64,000 bases of DNA. It comes from Pisaster brevispinus (lineage: Eukaryota; Echinodermata; Asteroidea; Forcipulatida; Asteriidae). The stretch is from NCBI GenBank assembly GCA_023634235.1, contig JAMKCF010000009.1, forward strand, positions 8,308,001-8,372,000, read 5' to 3'. The notes under the pieces are model-generated. The model was not told the origin of the DNA and ran no database searches. It saw only the letters and a list, made by a program, of their open reading frames with translations. Of the stretch, positions 12,481 through 24,744 are shown in pieces (position 1 is the first letter of the stretch; each line of letters opens with the position of its first letter). The position numbers and the translations under genes were made by a program.

Positions 12481-14681
12481 AGAGAACCTCAGAATTAAAA
12501 ACAATTATAAAAGAATAAAATTTTTACACAGCTGCAGCAACACTTTTCTGTTAGGACCAAAAAGGGATGATTTTATCAACATTATATTATTTTCTTGAAC
12601 ATAATGTACTAAAAGTAATGCAATACCATATAGTTAAAAAATTAAATTGTATTAATATATATTTTTAATTTCTCGGGTAATTTAGTGCTTTGTATACTGC
12701 TGAGAATCATTATACTTTAATGAAAGCTCTTTTCTGAAATACACTGAAGATTATGAATTTCAACGTTTGTTTGTTAGATAGCTTAAGTTCAATTGTATAC
12801 ACACTATACCGGATACGGACTTGGAAATTGACGGGGTTTTTTTTTTTCACCATGAAAAACTGAAATTATTCACGTTCCAGCCTTTGGGAATATTCTTCCA
12901 GGAATCGAGAGGATTTGAATGAAAATACTCCGCCAAACTCTGATGGTGTATCTTCCCTTTGCGATGTGTTGAAATCTTGACGACTTGAATGAGTGCATGA
13001 AATGTACTCATAGCACTGAATGGTGTGATGACGGAAACCTGATCTTATATACTGCATTTCCCTTGACCATTCGCGGCCATTCTAGAGTGGGAGAACGTGT
13101 TTAAGAAAACGGAAGTCACGGGCACTGACTCTCAAATTTAAATCAGAAACTATCTCTAAACGGGTTTGAATCGACGTTGGAAAGTGCTTATCACGAACTC
13201 AATTCAACAGCTAGGTATACCGTGGAGGTATAAATTAAACCGCGGGTATACTCACTGTCAGGGACTCTGGTTAGTTGCTAACTTGGGTTACATTGATGGG
13301 TAGATTTGGGCCCAGATACACACGATTGTACAGTAAATCTAACTGAAATGTCACGACTCACACTTCAAACTCGTCTATTTTACTTCCCCCCCATATGTTG
13401 TCACCTTGAACTTCGATTTTATAAAAAAAAAAGGTGTAAACTCTGTCAGAATGAACGGCCACTGATTATAATGCCACTCGTAACACGGACGGAGGGTCTA
13501 AGACGTTAGTGTATTTTGCATTACAATATTGACTAAACTTAAAATATTAAAGAACTGCCTTGTATACATAGGAAATGCAGAATTAGTCTCAATCCATTTT
13601 GATAAACCCGTACCCTATTGTGGTGAATTGTGTGCATACATCAATCATAAATACATGACAAAAATACAAAATCAAACAAACAAAGTGTGGATTACATCTC
13701 AACCTCTTGATTTTTTATTGTGACAAACAAAGGATTTACAGAATGAGATTTTGCTTTGGTTTAACCCCTAACATAATACCTTCTCTCCCCAACACGCCAG
13801 AAATCTGAACTAAAAAATAATGTGAAGCCCTAGGCCGCGCATTTACATTTCTCCGCTGTGGGCATAATTATGCCCACGTAGATTATTCACGCATATTAAC
13901 ACGTCTGGTCTATTATTTCCTTCAACAACGAGTGCCTCCTTTAATTTAGATCGCGTGGTTTCGTATTTCAATTTTTTTTTTCTGCATTTCATTTGATTAT
14001 GCATGTCCATTATGGCCAAATTGGAAATAGTGGGCGCATGATGTTATTTGCTTTTTGGCGTGAATTATCATAGCCTGGGTTTACTGCTGCGCATACGCGG
14101 TATTGTACACCGATGGTGGAAGGTAACAAACTACCAGGCTATGTGATACAGGCTTTGAACCGAGCGGATCAGCAGACCCGCGCACTAAAAAGCAAAATAG
14201 CAGAGGTAAACTGCTGAAAAGATTTGATGAATTGTGAAATGGCCGGCTGAAGATTAGGCTCCGGGGTGCAGACGACATGTTCGCTCAGCCTTCCTCAAGA
14301 AAAATAACGCCGGCCAGGTTATTTGTTTAAAACCCCGACAATATTTGGTTTAAATATGCGGGATGTGTTAAAACGGAACTGACTTTATGAGTAATGTATT
14401 ATTGCATTCATTGACAGTGTGACGGAGCCTGGGTACAGTCTACCGCGGCGGCCGGCCTTGCCTCGTGGGTCGCGCATTCAAAATGAGCCAGCATTGAATG
14501 TAGACATCTTCGTGCATGTGCAGGTGTTACTGCCTGACGTGTGCGTCGCCTCAAAACAAAAGTGATGTTATGATTCATTCTACTGATTGTCTTCGCTCGA
14601 GAAGGATCAGGATGTTTTGTGTTGTCGTGTGCTTGAAATGACTCATCCATTTCTACTGTCTTTCTCTCTTGTTCATGACAG

Positions 14682-15291
14682 GGACCATAAACGCATTGCC
14701 GAGAAACAAGCCGAGAAGCGCGAGCAGCAGCTGCTGGCCATTAGCGAGCAGACAGCCACGGCTCCATCGGATACGGAGGAACCACAAACCCGGACATCTC
14801 GCTCGCTTAGCACGCCAGGTCTCCTGCTTGAACAGAGGCGACCGTCTGCCTTCGCTCCTCCTCCACAAGCTATGGAGAGGCGCTGGACACGCGCCGGGCT
14901 CGAGTACCGCCATGAAGGAGGCGTGGTGCACATACATAAATCGGAGGACAATGCTCCGGACGCTGGAGACTCAGACTCCAATATTGCGTACAAGCGCCAC
15001 CATGACAGCGGTGAGCCGCCGGCATCACCAAGGGGCAAATCAACCCCTGGAACAAAACCAAAGAAGCTTCCATGCGTACCGCCTCCGCAGGTCCAAATTC
15101 AGGTGTCTTTGACCCCACAGAGCGACGCCAACGGTGACACGACGCCAGTTGAAGAAGTGACCGTTACACCAAAACCCGTTTCTGTATGCACATCGGGTGA
15201 CGGGTCCCGAACTCAGACTGTAACGGAGATATCAAGTAACGAAGGCAGTAGTAACGCCACTAAGACCAAGGTGGCAGCGGACTGGGTTTAA
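14682..15291 (+). CDS. 3'-terminal coding exon of an unrecognised gene
   Basis: An open frame follows a good acceptor (pyrimidine-rich tract ending CATGACAG at 14,681) and runs to a TAA at 15,289-15,291, about 202 codons. An AATAAA lies 197 nt further on. The stretch is clearly richer in G+C than its surroundings. The product starts with a charged helix (HKRIAEKQAEKREQQ), then becomes Pro/Ser/Thr-rich and probably disordered, with a YRHEGGVVHIHK block and a C-terminal ADWV that could be a PDZ ligand. It looks like a cytosolic tail. The first base completes a codon, so the upstream exon must end in phase 2; I could not identify that exon. Opening the frame at an ATG at 14,587 is less likely, since that part reads as intron. 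Family unknown. Confidence 0.5.
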
Positions 15292-15487
15292 TGTAGTATT
15301 GGTCACAGTTATTCCATCAGATCAGACTTTGTGACTGATAAAACCATCGGTCGGTTATCTATGGAAATTCATACAAAGTACGCCAGCTAACAACCAGATG
15401 GATTATGTTTACATTTAGGCTACTTTCTTCACCTTATTATGCATTATGACCCTTCGGACCCAAAACCAGTTTTACGTAAAAATGCAA

Positions 15488-15493
15488 AATAAA
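15488..15493 (+). terminator. Poly(A) signal AATAAA
   Basis: AATAAA lies 197 nt after the stop codon of the 14,682-15,291 exon, a usual distance. It supports that exon being the 3' end of a plus-strand gene. Confidence 0.4.
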
Positions 15494-16932
15494 AGTCTCA
15501 GACTTCTGTGAATAACAAAAAACACAAAAATGTGTAACAGATCTTTGAGTCAGATCTACTTCCCGACAATGAGTCAAGAAGAGTCATCGGTTTTACTTAA
15601 AGCTTCGCTTGGAATTGAACGTAAATATCATCGATCGAGTGCGGGGCGCGTCTAGTCATACCGCCATAATGGAGCAACCGTCATCCCAGACAAAGGAAAG
15701 ATGCACAAACTACGCTGGTAACACGTACACAGTCTGTAAGATGATGCCTCTATGTTTACAACCTGAGCATCATTATGGATGAACACTGCATATTATTGAG
15801 AAGAGGGTACAGATTGCCGTGTTTAACACAACCTTTATAATAATACAGTAATCACTGGGAACTGGAGTGGTTTAGGGTGGTGCCACGTGGGTTGCGTCTG
15901 CCTTTTTGGACGAAATCGTTCTGATGGGCTATTTGGTTGACCCTGTTTGACTTCGGCTTCGGCTTTAGCCATAGACAGAACGCTCTATTCAAACAAATGG
16001 TAATAGCCAAAGCCACTTAAGCCGGCCTTAAAAAACTACAAAACTGAAACTAGCGAGTTATTGTTGAAAGCTATGACTGTGATGCGATGATTGTGATTCA
16101 AATATTACAAAAAGGTTATAATTAGACCACAAAATTTCGTATACCTTTTCTTCCCCGCAAAAACGCAAAATTATATTGTGTGTTTATACTATTTTGTCCT
16201 CCCCCATAGCGTAATTATACGTTAACAAGCTGAAGGTGCATTTCCGCAAACCAGTGAATGCAAAATATTTCAAAACGTGTTTTACATATTGTAAGTGCAC
16301 AACTTTAAAGCAGCAGGTTGTTTCTGCTCATACTTGTAGAATGGGATTACGTTTTGCTGTATCAACAAAGAACTCACCTTTAAAGATGTAGCAAGTTTCT
16401 AACACATAATCTAATCAAACAAATCTAATTAAGCAAACAGTGACAATGTTGTGTTGTATGTACTGAATACATGAAGATTGCTTTATAGATGTAGGTTCTG
16501 TTTCCCAGGGGTCGTTTTTCTTAACTAAACTGCTGACAACATATCGAAAGACCGATGTAAGCCTTATGTGGAACTTATGTTTCAATGTATTAATTACTTA
16601 ATTTCTCAATTCATTGAAATGAATCACTCTTCTGCTGGCTTGATTTTTTTTAGGGCAAAAGCAAATATTTAATAAAATCAAGCCAAACAAGTTAAAATGT
16701 TCGCCAAACTATTCAGTGATATCTCCCGATAAATGATATCGTTTTAATGTTGTTAGAAATCCAAGGGATGCTTTGTTCAATGTGTGTACACAGCGGTGGT
16801 ATTTAACGAAAATGACCAAGGGATTGTTTTGTACCAACTTAAATGTTTATCTGCTTAGAATATGTATGCAATGCTATCGGCGGTATCTCAAGAATTGTCA
16901 TCGGTGTGACCCTTACAAAAAAGTCCTATATG

Positions 16933-16975
16933 TGAATCCTATAGGATTTAATTAGAATTCCTATAGGATTCTTAG
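16933..16975. repeat. Pair of CCTATAGG palindromes
   Basis: AATCCTATAGGATT is a perfect 14 bp palindrome, followed within 20 bp by AATTCCTATAGGATTC. It could be chance, a small footprint or a symmetric protein site. Confidence 0.4.
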
Positions 16976-19931
16976 GGTTTTTTAACAGGATTTATCTATT
17001 CGATTCATAAGAATCCTGTTGGACTTTGTTTTTGGTAAGGGATAAGTGTTTCATTGACATGAAGACATGACAAGTCTTTAAAATGTATTGTGAACAGGGA
17101 GCCATTTTCCGTTTGAGTATTGTACTATCATGGTTACCAGCCTTATGTGTGTATTATTTGTGTATACAGTTACAAAAGTTAACGTTCCATACTATTGTTA
17201 AAAACACTTTTAGTTGACAGTTAAAGCAATGTACATTGTGGCACTTTCGCTGGTTACCATGGTACTTCTTCTATTAAATGAAGATAGATTTGTGCGTTTA
17301 AAAATAGCTGCTTCAACTCGGAGAAAAAAAGGCCTCAATGATTTCGAAACACCAATTAAAATGACTCCGGATTTGCAACATTGATTGCAAAAGGTCACGG
17401 TGCGGGTGTTGGAGGCACGTATTGATGTACTGTCAGTGTTTTGGACACTTTCTCTGCGGTCGCAGAAGTCAGACGTGTTGATTTAGCATTCGGTTTTTCG
17501 GTTGGGTGGCATAACTTACTTGCACTCCGGACGTCTGACATTTCTTCATCTTCTAAGAGGGTGAAAACAACAGCACTAGGTCGCCCACGCCATCTTAAGA
17601 CAGGTACAGAGCCTCTACATATTGACAGATTTAGCGGCAAAGTAAACCGTAGGCATATTTTTTTGCAAAACTGCTTCTTAGAGCTTATAGACATATACCG
17701 CTCACTTCTCTTTGAAGTAAAATCGATACTGCAAAATTCGGTTCTCCGGTACTCAGTCAGTATCGTAACAAACAGCCTTATGAATGTTTTCCTCATTCAT
17801 GACGTCATGAATTACGCTTCATGCTTGGCGGTAGTTAATGCTAAATATCTCAAATCCATTTCTGAAATAAAAAGGAGAATTAGTGACAGTACTTTTCTTT
17901 TGGCTAAGTTGTGAGCACGATGAACAAATTTGTTCATTCGAAACAAGGCTTTCTAGCAATTAACACATTACTCAACATGATTATGTTGTCTTCTTATGTT
18001 CTTATCAATTCTTACATTCTAATTTATCTTGTGTGGTCCGATATCGTGTATGTTTACGTCATGGAGTAGATAGATTGAAAGGTTGATTACTATACAAGAT
18101 TGATTCGGAAGATATGGTTCGCAATGTTTATCCTTTTGTTGATCTGCTTTAATTGGAAAAGCAAATTTCATAATCATTTTTTGTCAAAAACAACACGTCA
18201 GCAAAACTTGCGGAGGTACACCTAAGACGATGAAATGATCATGAAATCTGCCCTTTCGATTTAAATTGTTTGTGTGTTATACGGGAAGTGCCCTAATTTA
18301 AGATTTATATGCCAGCCATTTCTTTACAAAACAAACTCACAATTATTGTTTACTACTGAGCAGTAACTTGGTTAACAAACGTACATAGGACTCAAATTAG
18401 CGTATACTTCATTTGGGAAGTTCAAATGATTGATTTTTTCACCCGAATAACTTAATCAAGTCCTGTTGATCAAACCATGGAATGATCAATAGCACAATCA
18501 AGTTAAATATATAAACAAGAGCCACACTCGCTTGAGTGGTTTCTGATGGAAATTTAATAAAAGGGGTGACTTGGTAATGGTCTTGGCAGTCAGTTCCTCT
18601 GGGCCAATTTATTAATTATTTTTTCGAGCTACTATGCAGAGCGCTTTACTGATTGCAAGTTAAAGTTCTGATCAAATTATGAACTGGTTTAACCCGTCAC
18701 TAAAAAGCACAACGTATATGGTAAACGTTTGAAGGAATCACCTGATTCTGATACTGGCAAAATATTGTCAGCAACTTGCTTAGCACGTTATTCAACCCCT
18801 GGTGGGGTGTTTTCTTATGCCACTGAACCAGAGTGAAATGTTAAGCGAAATTGACCCCGACAGGCTTGCTGCTGGGGGATTACTGCTGGGGTAAATAAGG
18901 GATTGCGGAATTAACCTGAGGATTATGCTTGGATGCATTTCCCCGATGGATTCAAGTAGAATCTTGAAGGAACTTGTTGGATTTAGGATAAGGTAAGGGA
19001 TGCAAAATTCAAAGCTATCAATGGAAAATGTTTGTGTTTTTATGCGTACAAAAACAAAACAAAAACAAACAGTCATTTTAAAACATTTCTTTTGACTTTA
19101 GTGTTCTGGATTCAAAACACCACCATTGGGAATATCCTTCAATCAACATGTACTTTACCTTCCCTTTAAAAATGATCAATATACCCTTGATGTCATCGAA
19201 CCAAGAAGATCAATTTCACAGCATAAACAAAAAAGGCTCCGAGACAGTAAATTAATAATATCCCGACTTAACTCGAGTTCGAGATTTGACTTGGGGCTAT
19301 GAAATCATCCGTGCTATTTACAAACGAAATAGAGTCCACGGCGTTTAATTACTATGGGTGAAAACACTTTCAGTTTTGACCGCCTCGGTGTGAAGTCGTC
19401 CGTGAACTCGGAGTTCCTATGAAATGTACCTGAAACAGTTGATATGCAGTTTCCGCTGACAGCTCTTTATAAAAAATATAAAAAATCTGATTTTCTGAAC
19501 CTTTATTATTAAAACAAAACAATAATAAACAATAGGTCAGAGATTGATACCCTCAGGCCAGATCAATTATTTGGAGGACATTTTACTCCGATCTGGGGTT
19601 CGGGTGCCTGACCTTATGAGAAGGCATGAGCCATTCGGAGATTAGACTGAATCCAGATCCGAATAAACTCGTGTCTTTTGACTTATACTCCGAACCTATT
19701 AACCTGGAATGTGGGTCGATGCGTTTTGCACCACGTGGCCTGCTTCAAAAATGAAAAAAACTTTAGCAATATACTATAGGGACAATACACTATAGGGACA
19801 ATACACAAAGTACATGTGTAACACGCAAAATTGTTTGTACAATGGCTGATTGACGTGAATTAGGTCTAATGTCTGGATCCCGATATGGTTTCACTGTCCG
19901 TGAATTATTGTTATTTTTAAAAATTCGTTCG

Positions 19932-19932
<1 letters not shown>

Positions 19933-20028
<96 letters not shown>

Positions 20029-20030
20029 AG
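19933..20030. repeat. GA dinucleotide tract ending in a G run
   Basis: About 85 bp of (GA)n with one GGGG interruption, then eleven G. On the other strand it is a polypyrimidine tract. Confidence 0.97.
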
Positions 20031-22452
20031 AAAATAGTTTCGGCGAAATCAGGCAATGCAGCTTTAATGTGCGCTCGTTTACTCCTTCCAGCATAGATTT
20101 TTTGGTCTTTAACATAGGGAACAAAATAATACACGAAATAGTCGTTATTTACTAGACGCAGTGGGACTCTTCAACTGTGCTTTAGTATTTACACGAAAGC
20201 GAAAGTCATCCAGGGCATGGTCGTGATACAAGTACCCGTCAGAAATGGCGAGTTTTTAATGTTTGACATGCCGCTTCGGCACGGATATTTTAATTGTCTA
20301 CTAGAAAGATGTTTGAGTTGTTGCATTAACTGAAATGCAATATTGGAATGCAAACATTTTAATTTCTAGTATGGCTACGGTGTTGGCCCATTGCATGTAA
20401 TCGCACATTACGTTATGACGTCATATGCTTTTATGTATGGCCCCACTCTTCAGTTACTCTGTTAACCTACCCTTTTCGTATAAAGACGCAATTATGAACA
20501 ACAAAGAAATGTACAATTATTTGATTGTCTGAAGCACGCTTCATTCTTTGCTCACAAAGACAAACGAATAATTTGTAGATGAATGTGCAATTCCGGCCTC
20601 ACTTAATACTTAATGAAGAATGGGCGTCAAATTTCGATTGAAGCGCACCGCTAAAAACCATTATATTAATATATTATATGTACATGTTGTTAATGTAAAT
20701 ATATGTTGTTAAAAGTATAAAGTCGTTTTTTTCTAAAATGGTTTTGTTACTGAATTATTGAAAAAAAGGGTGCAATATTGTGATGTGTTAATTTCTAGAC
20801 TTTAATAATGTAATAGCCTACAATGTAAATAATTGGTACACATGGTTGGTACCCTGTTGGGACACACAAGTTGCAACGAGCCAGCTTGAATACGCACCTT
20901 TGAACTCTGAAACTAAACACGATCTAACGCCTGTCTTATAGGGGATTTTGTCCCCCGGTGTGTGTGTCCCCCGTATGCTAAATTATTCCTGGACGAAGTC
21001 AAACGAGGAAGCTCGGACGAAATTTCTAGACAATCCGCCGTACGGCGGTGGGGACAGAATCACTGCGGGGGGGGGGGGGGGGGTGGTCACAAAATCCCCC
21101 GTGACGCCTGCTGCGTTCGGATTTGTTACCACTTTTCGTTGTTAACACTTTTAAATCTAAGCGTGACAATGGTTAATTACCTATAGCCGGTTAACTTAAC
21201 GCGGGAAATATGTAAACTTTAAAACCCCAAAGGAGGGACGATGTCAGCACACACAAGGGCTTGCTGACATGTTTTACTATTGATGTCTTAATAAGCACAT
21301 CATACACGCTGGTCAGCGCTCATGTACCATGATATCCTAAGGTGGACCATGCCACACGTCCTAGAGGGGTGTCAATCAACAGGGGTCAGCGATTTTGTCA
21401 TGCAGGAGGGGCAGGAAAAAAACTTTGCCAGCATACTTTGTGTTCAAAATCAGTACGTCAATTGACAATGGTAGATATAACCAGGCAATACACATAGGCC
21501 TACACGTAAATGAATAAACTGAGATATACAAAATAAAAATAAAATTTTTAGTAAAAAAAAATAAAAATTGAAAGTTCATTACGACTTCCATTAACCTAAT
21601 GGCAGACTTGGAAGCATGTGCTGACATCTAGCCGTGCTTAAGGGTTCAAAATCAGAATGGAGTTGCGGTTTACTTAAAAATGTTAACAAGGAAAATGTAT
21701 TATGGAACAGTTACTTAACAATGATTACATGTGTAAATTTCAACAGCGACTTTGACAGTATGGATAGGATGGGCAGCGGTATTTTTGTTTTACTGCGACG
21801 ACGAGGAATGTCTCGTACTCGCCGCCTCATAGTCAGTCCAGTGAAACAGTAATATTTCTAACTTGTTAAAAAAACAACAGCTGCTGATTATTTTAATTAT
21901 CGTAATGTGTAATTATAATGTTAAGCCGACTGTGATGAGAAGTACAACTTATTGTTAATCCTGTATAAACGACCCAAGAATTAAAGACAAATTTATCCCA
22001 AATTTAAGTGTGATTTAGCCTAATGATTGTTTATGCGTTTTACTGTTAACTTTCCGCCCCGGTCCCCTCCAGTTTCTTGCCCATGCTGTTGACTCGATCG
22101 GTTGGTGAACGATGGTATCAAATTAATTCAGTAGTACTAATTCATTAAACAGTCGTCTAGGAGTTCATTTACATTGACTTTTCATCTTAGAAATTGACTT
22201 TCATTGGTTTGGTGGTCAAGAAACGTAAAATTCACCTTTTCGGTTAAATTTCAATTCAAAATAATTCAACTACTTAAACCATCACTTTTCCCATTGTTCC
22301 CTAAATCCCTACCAAATTTAAGTCTCGAAAAGGTGAGTTTAGGTCCTATTTTTCCAAAATGGAGACTTTCTGTGAAGGAATATTACTGGAGCTGCTACCC
22401 CAAAGTGTGGCACGTTTATTCAAACGGGCATGCGCAAATGTGAGAAAATTCG

Positions 22453-22579
22453 AAAATGGCGGACCGCATGAGAGTTTCTGCTCGCGTCGTCCTACTTAAG
22501 TGCATCGTTATTACCGACACTGTACTTCATCTTAGATATAATGAACAACTATACCACTACCAGGACCACCAGGACTAAG
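22453..22579 (+). promoter_or_regulatory. YY1-like promoter element and possible first exon
   Basis: AAAATGGCGGAC (22,453-22,464) matches the YY1-type motif found at many animal transcription starts. It is followed by a CpG-containing stretch and a consensus donor, AAG|GTAAGT, at 22,579/22,580. An ATG at 22,541 would give a 13-codon first coding exon rich in Thr and Arg, phase 0. The longer frame from the ATG at 22,456 hits a stop at the donor, so the exon may be mostly 5' UTR. No downstream partner is secure. Confidence 0.35.
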
Positions 22580-23249
22580 GTAAGTTCTGATTATAGTGCG
22601 TAGAAAGCTTGTAATATTTAGAAAACCCAAAACCCAAGTCAAACGTCCACAGCCAAACCATTGATGCCTCGCTGGTAGTGCGTATTGGAATGGTTATTAT
22701 TGGCACTTTTTTGGTTGGTGCACATGACTAGACTATAAACAAACGTTACGTAATGATGCCGTCCAAATCACACTGCTTAAAAATGTTTTGGGAAAATCTC
22801 ATTGCAATTCTTCAATTTAATGTAAAACTTTAGTTTGAATTGCTTTTATTTCAAACGAATAAAGAACCAGAAACTAGATCTATAATGATGGTAATGGAGA
22901 GTTGACATTTTGATTCAACTAGGGTTCAAGGGAGTATGTAAAACATTGTTATTTTTTTATTTGTATTTTTCCCCCATTATTTTTATGAATGGTATAAAAC
23001 AAACAAAAAAACAAACAAACTAACTAGAAAACACTATAGTCTAATCATGTCAGTTGAGTAACACGATGATAAAAAAATAAACCAAACCAAGAAGTTAGAA
23101 CTGAATTCCCTGGTACATTTTGCATGCTCTGCACCTGCAGTTTCAATAACACGCAGATCAATTTGAGGCCAACAGTAGGTCATCTGTCTAGTGCACGCCT
23201 AGTGTCATCTGTCTAGTGCAACGACTGTTCTATGAACAGCATGTACCCA

Positions 23250-23396
23250 CTATTTAGTACATTTTCTAAAACGCTCACCAAATAATTCCATTTGCTGTTT
23301 CTCCAATCGCATCCTGACTGTGTGTATGAGTTGCTCATTTTTTATCAGCTCTGCCATGTCATTTGTCCGGTGTGCCATTTTGCATCCTTCAAATTG
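23250..23396 (-). CDS. Possible terminal exon or small coding exon, unrecognised
   Basis: After an acceptor-like TTTACAG at 23,397 the frame is open for 48 codons to a TAG. It is polar and helical: MAHRTNDMAELIKNEQLIHT, then VRMRLEKQQMELFGERF. An internal ATG has a good context (AAAATGG), and a GTGAGC donor at TTTG would end the exon early, so it could instead be a first coding exon. I found no convincing partner exons. Confidence 0.25.
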   Translation of the reverse strand, partial: QFEGCKMAHRTNDMAELIKNEQLIHTVRMRLEKQQMELFGERFRKCTK

Positions 23397-24109
23397 CTGT
23401 AAATTTTGCACCAGGGGCCCAAAAATCCAGGTACCCAAGTGGCCAGTGGGACCAAGGGTTGCTATGGGTGTGGTTGCTGAAATATACTACAGCACCCCCT
23501 ATTTTTCGACCGTGAAATGCACATTCTATCAACTCATCTTGGGAAAACTCTTGAAACCATAAAACATACAAACTGTCTTTCAAGTCTAACTGTCATGACA
23601 TTATAACAAGCCAGTGTGCATGGAACCGGCAGCGTAGCCACGTTTTTTGTTCACTAAGCACAGGAGAGGAAGAGACATTGCTTTCCAGTGTGTGTGTGTG
23701 GTTGGGGGGGGGGGGGGGCTGTGTTTTTCCTCTTTTTGTGAGGGCTCTTAATGCATGTATCTGGATTTTTTGTGGGGGGAGGGGCCATGTCTAATTTCAT
23801 GGCTCTTACAACTACAAGCGGAAAAAAGAAACAAAATGGGATTACTCCGGGTAGCAGAATTTTGCTTGTGCCCTTGAGTACTATGCATGTCTTTACTTAA
23901 AGAGCTAGTTTGTAAGCGGATCAAACAGAACATAAGTGCAAAATTCTGCTGGAAGCAGAGCCAAAAAATCTTTGGCCCTGGTCTTGATTCTTCTGGTCTT
24001 GAACAATCAGCTAAGAGCTTTAAGGGTTAAATACATAAAATTACAATGCACTTTAATATAAATCTTACCCCCTAATGAGGCTGCAGCCTCAAAGCCCTGA
24101 ATCCTTCAG

Positions 24110-24744
24110 TATCATTCAGTTTACAGTTTACACCGAATAGCAGGTTGGTATAGCTCTGAATCTTCCAATATCATTCAGTTTATAGTTTACCCTGAATAGC
24201 AGGTTGGTATAGCTCTGAATCTTCCAACATCATTCAGTTTATAGTTTACACTGAATAGCAGGTTGGTATAGCTCTGAATCTTCCAATATCATTCAGTTTA
24301 TAGTTTACCCTGAATAGCAGGTTGGTATAGCTCTGAATCTTCCAACATCATTCAGTTTATAGTTTACACCGAATAGCAAGTTGGTATAGCTCTGAATCTT
24401 CCAATATCGTTCAGTTTATAGTTTACCCTGAATAGCAGGTTGGTATAGCTCTGAATCTTCCAACATCATTCAGTTTATAGTTTACCCTGAATAGCAGGTT
24501 GGTATAGCTCTGAATCTTCCAACATCATTCAGTTTATAGTTTACACTGAATAGCAAGTTGGTATAGCTCTGAATCTTCCAACATCATTCAGTTTATAGTT
24601 TACACTGAATAGCAGGTTGGTATAGATCTGAATCTTCCAATATCATTCAGTTTATAGTTTACACTGAATAGCAGGTTGGTATAGCTCTGAAAATTCCAAT
24701 ATCATTCAGTTTACAGTTTACACCGAATATATCAGGTTGGTATA
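24110..24744. repeat. 59 bp minisatellite, about 10.7 copies
   Basis: Unit ATTCAGTTTATAGTTTACAC followed by TGAATAGCAGGTTGGTATAG and CTCTGAATCTTCCAATATC. The first six copies alternate between two types (ACAC with AATATC, ACCC with AACATC), a 118 bp dimer. The array is bracketed by a 14 bp inverted repeat (24,092-24,105 and 24,759-24,772). Confidence 0.93.

Larger units (their letters stand above)
15494..22440. other. Region without a recognised gene
   Basis: It contains the GA tract, palindromes at 16,933 and a G16 run near 21,066. Overlapping open frames on both strands at 17,395-17,914 lack homology. The minus one could be a terminal exon after a TATGTAG acceptor near 17,626, but there is no partner exon. 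Confidence 0.4.

Noticed and set aside
17395..17914. Overlapping 133- and 157-codon frames on opposite strands
   Set aside because: Neither has a recognisable domain or partner exon. The minus frame may be a terminal exon, but the evidence is too thin to list as a gene.
19790..20155. Arg-Glu or Ser-Leu repeat proteins
   Set aside because: Translation of the GA dinucleotide tract.
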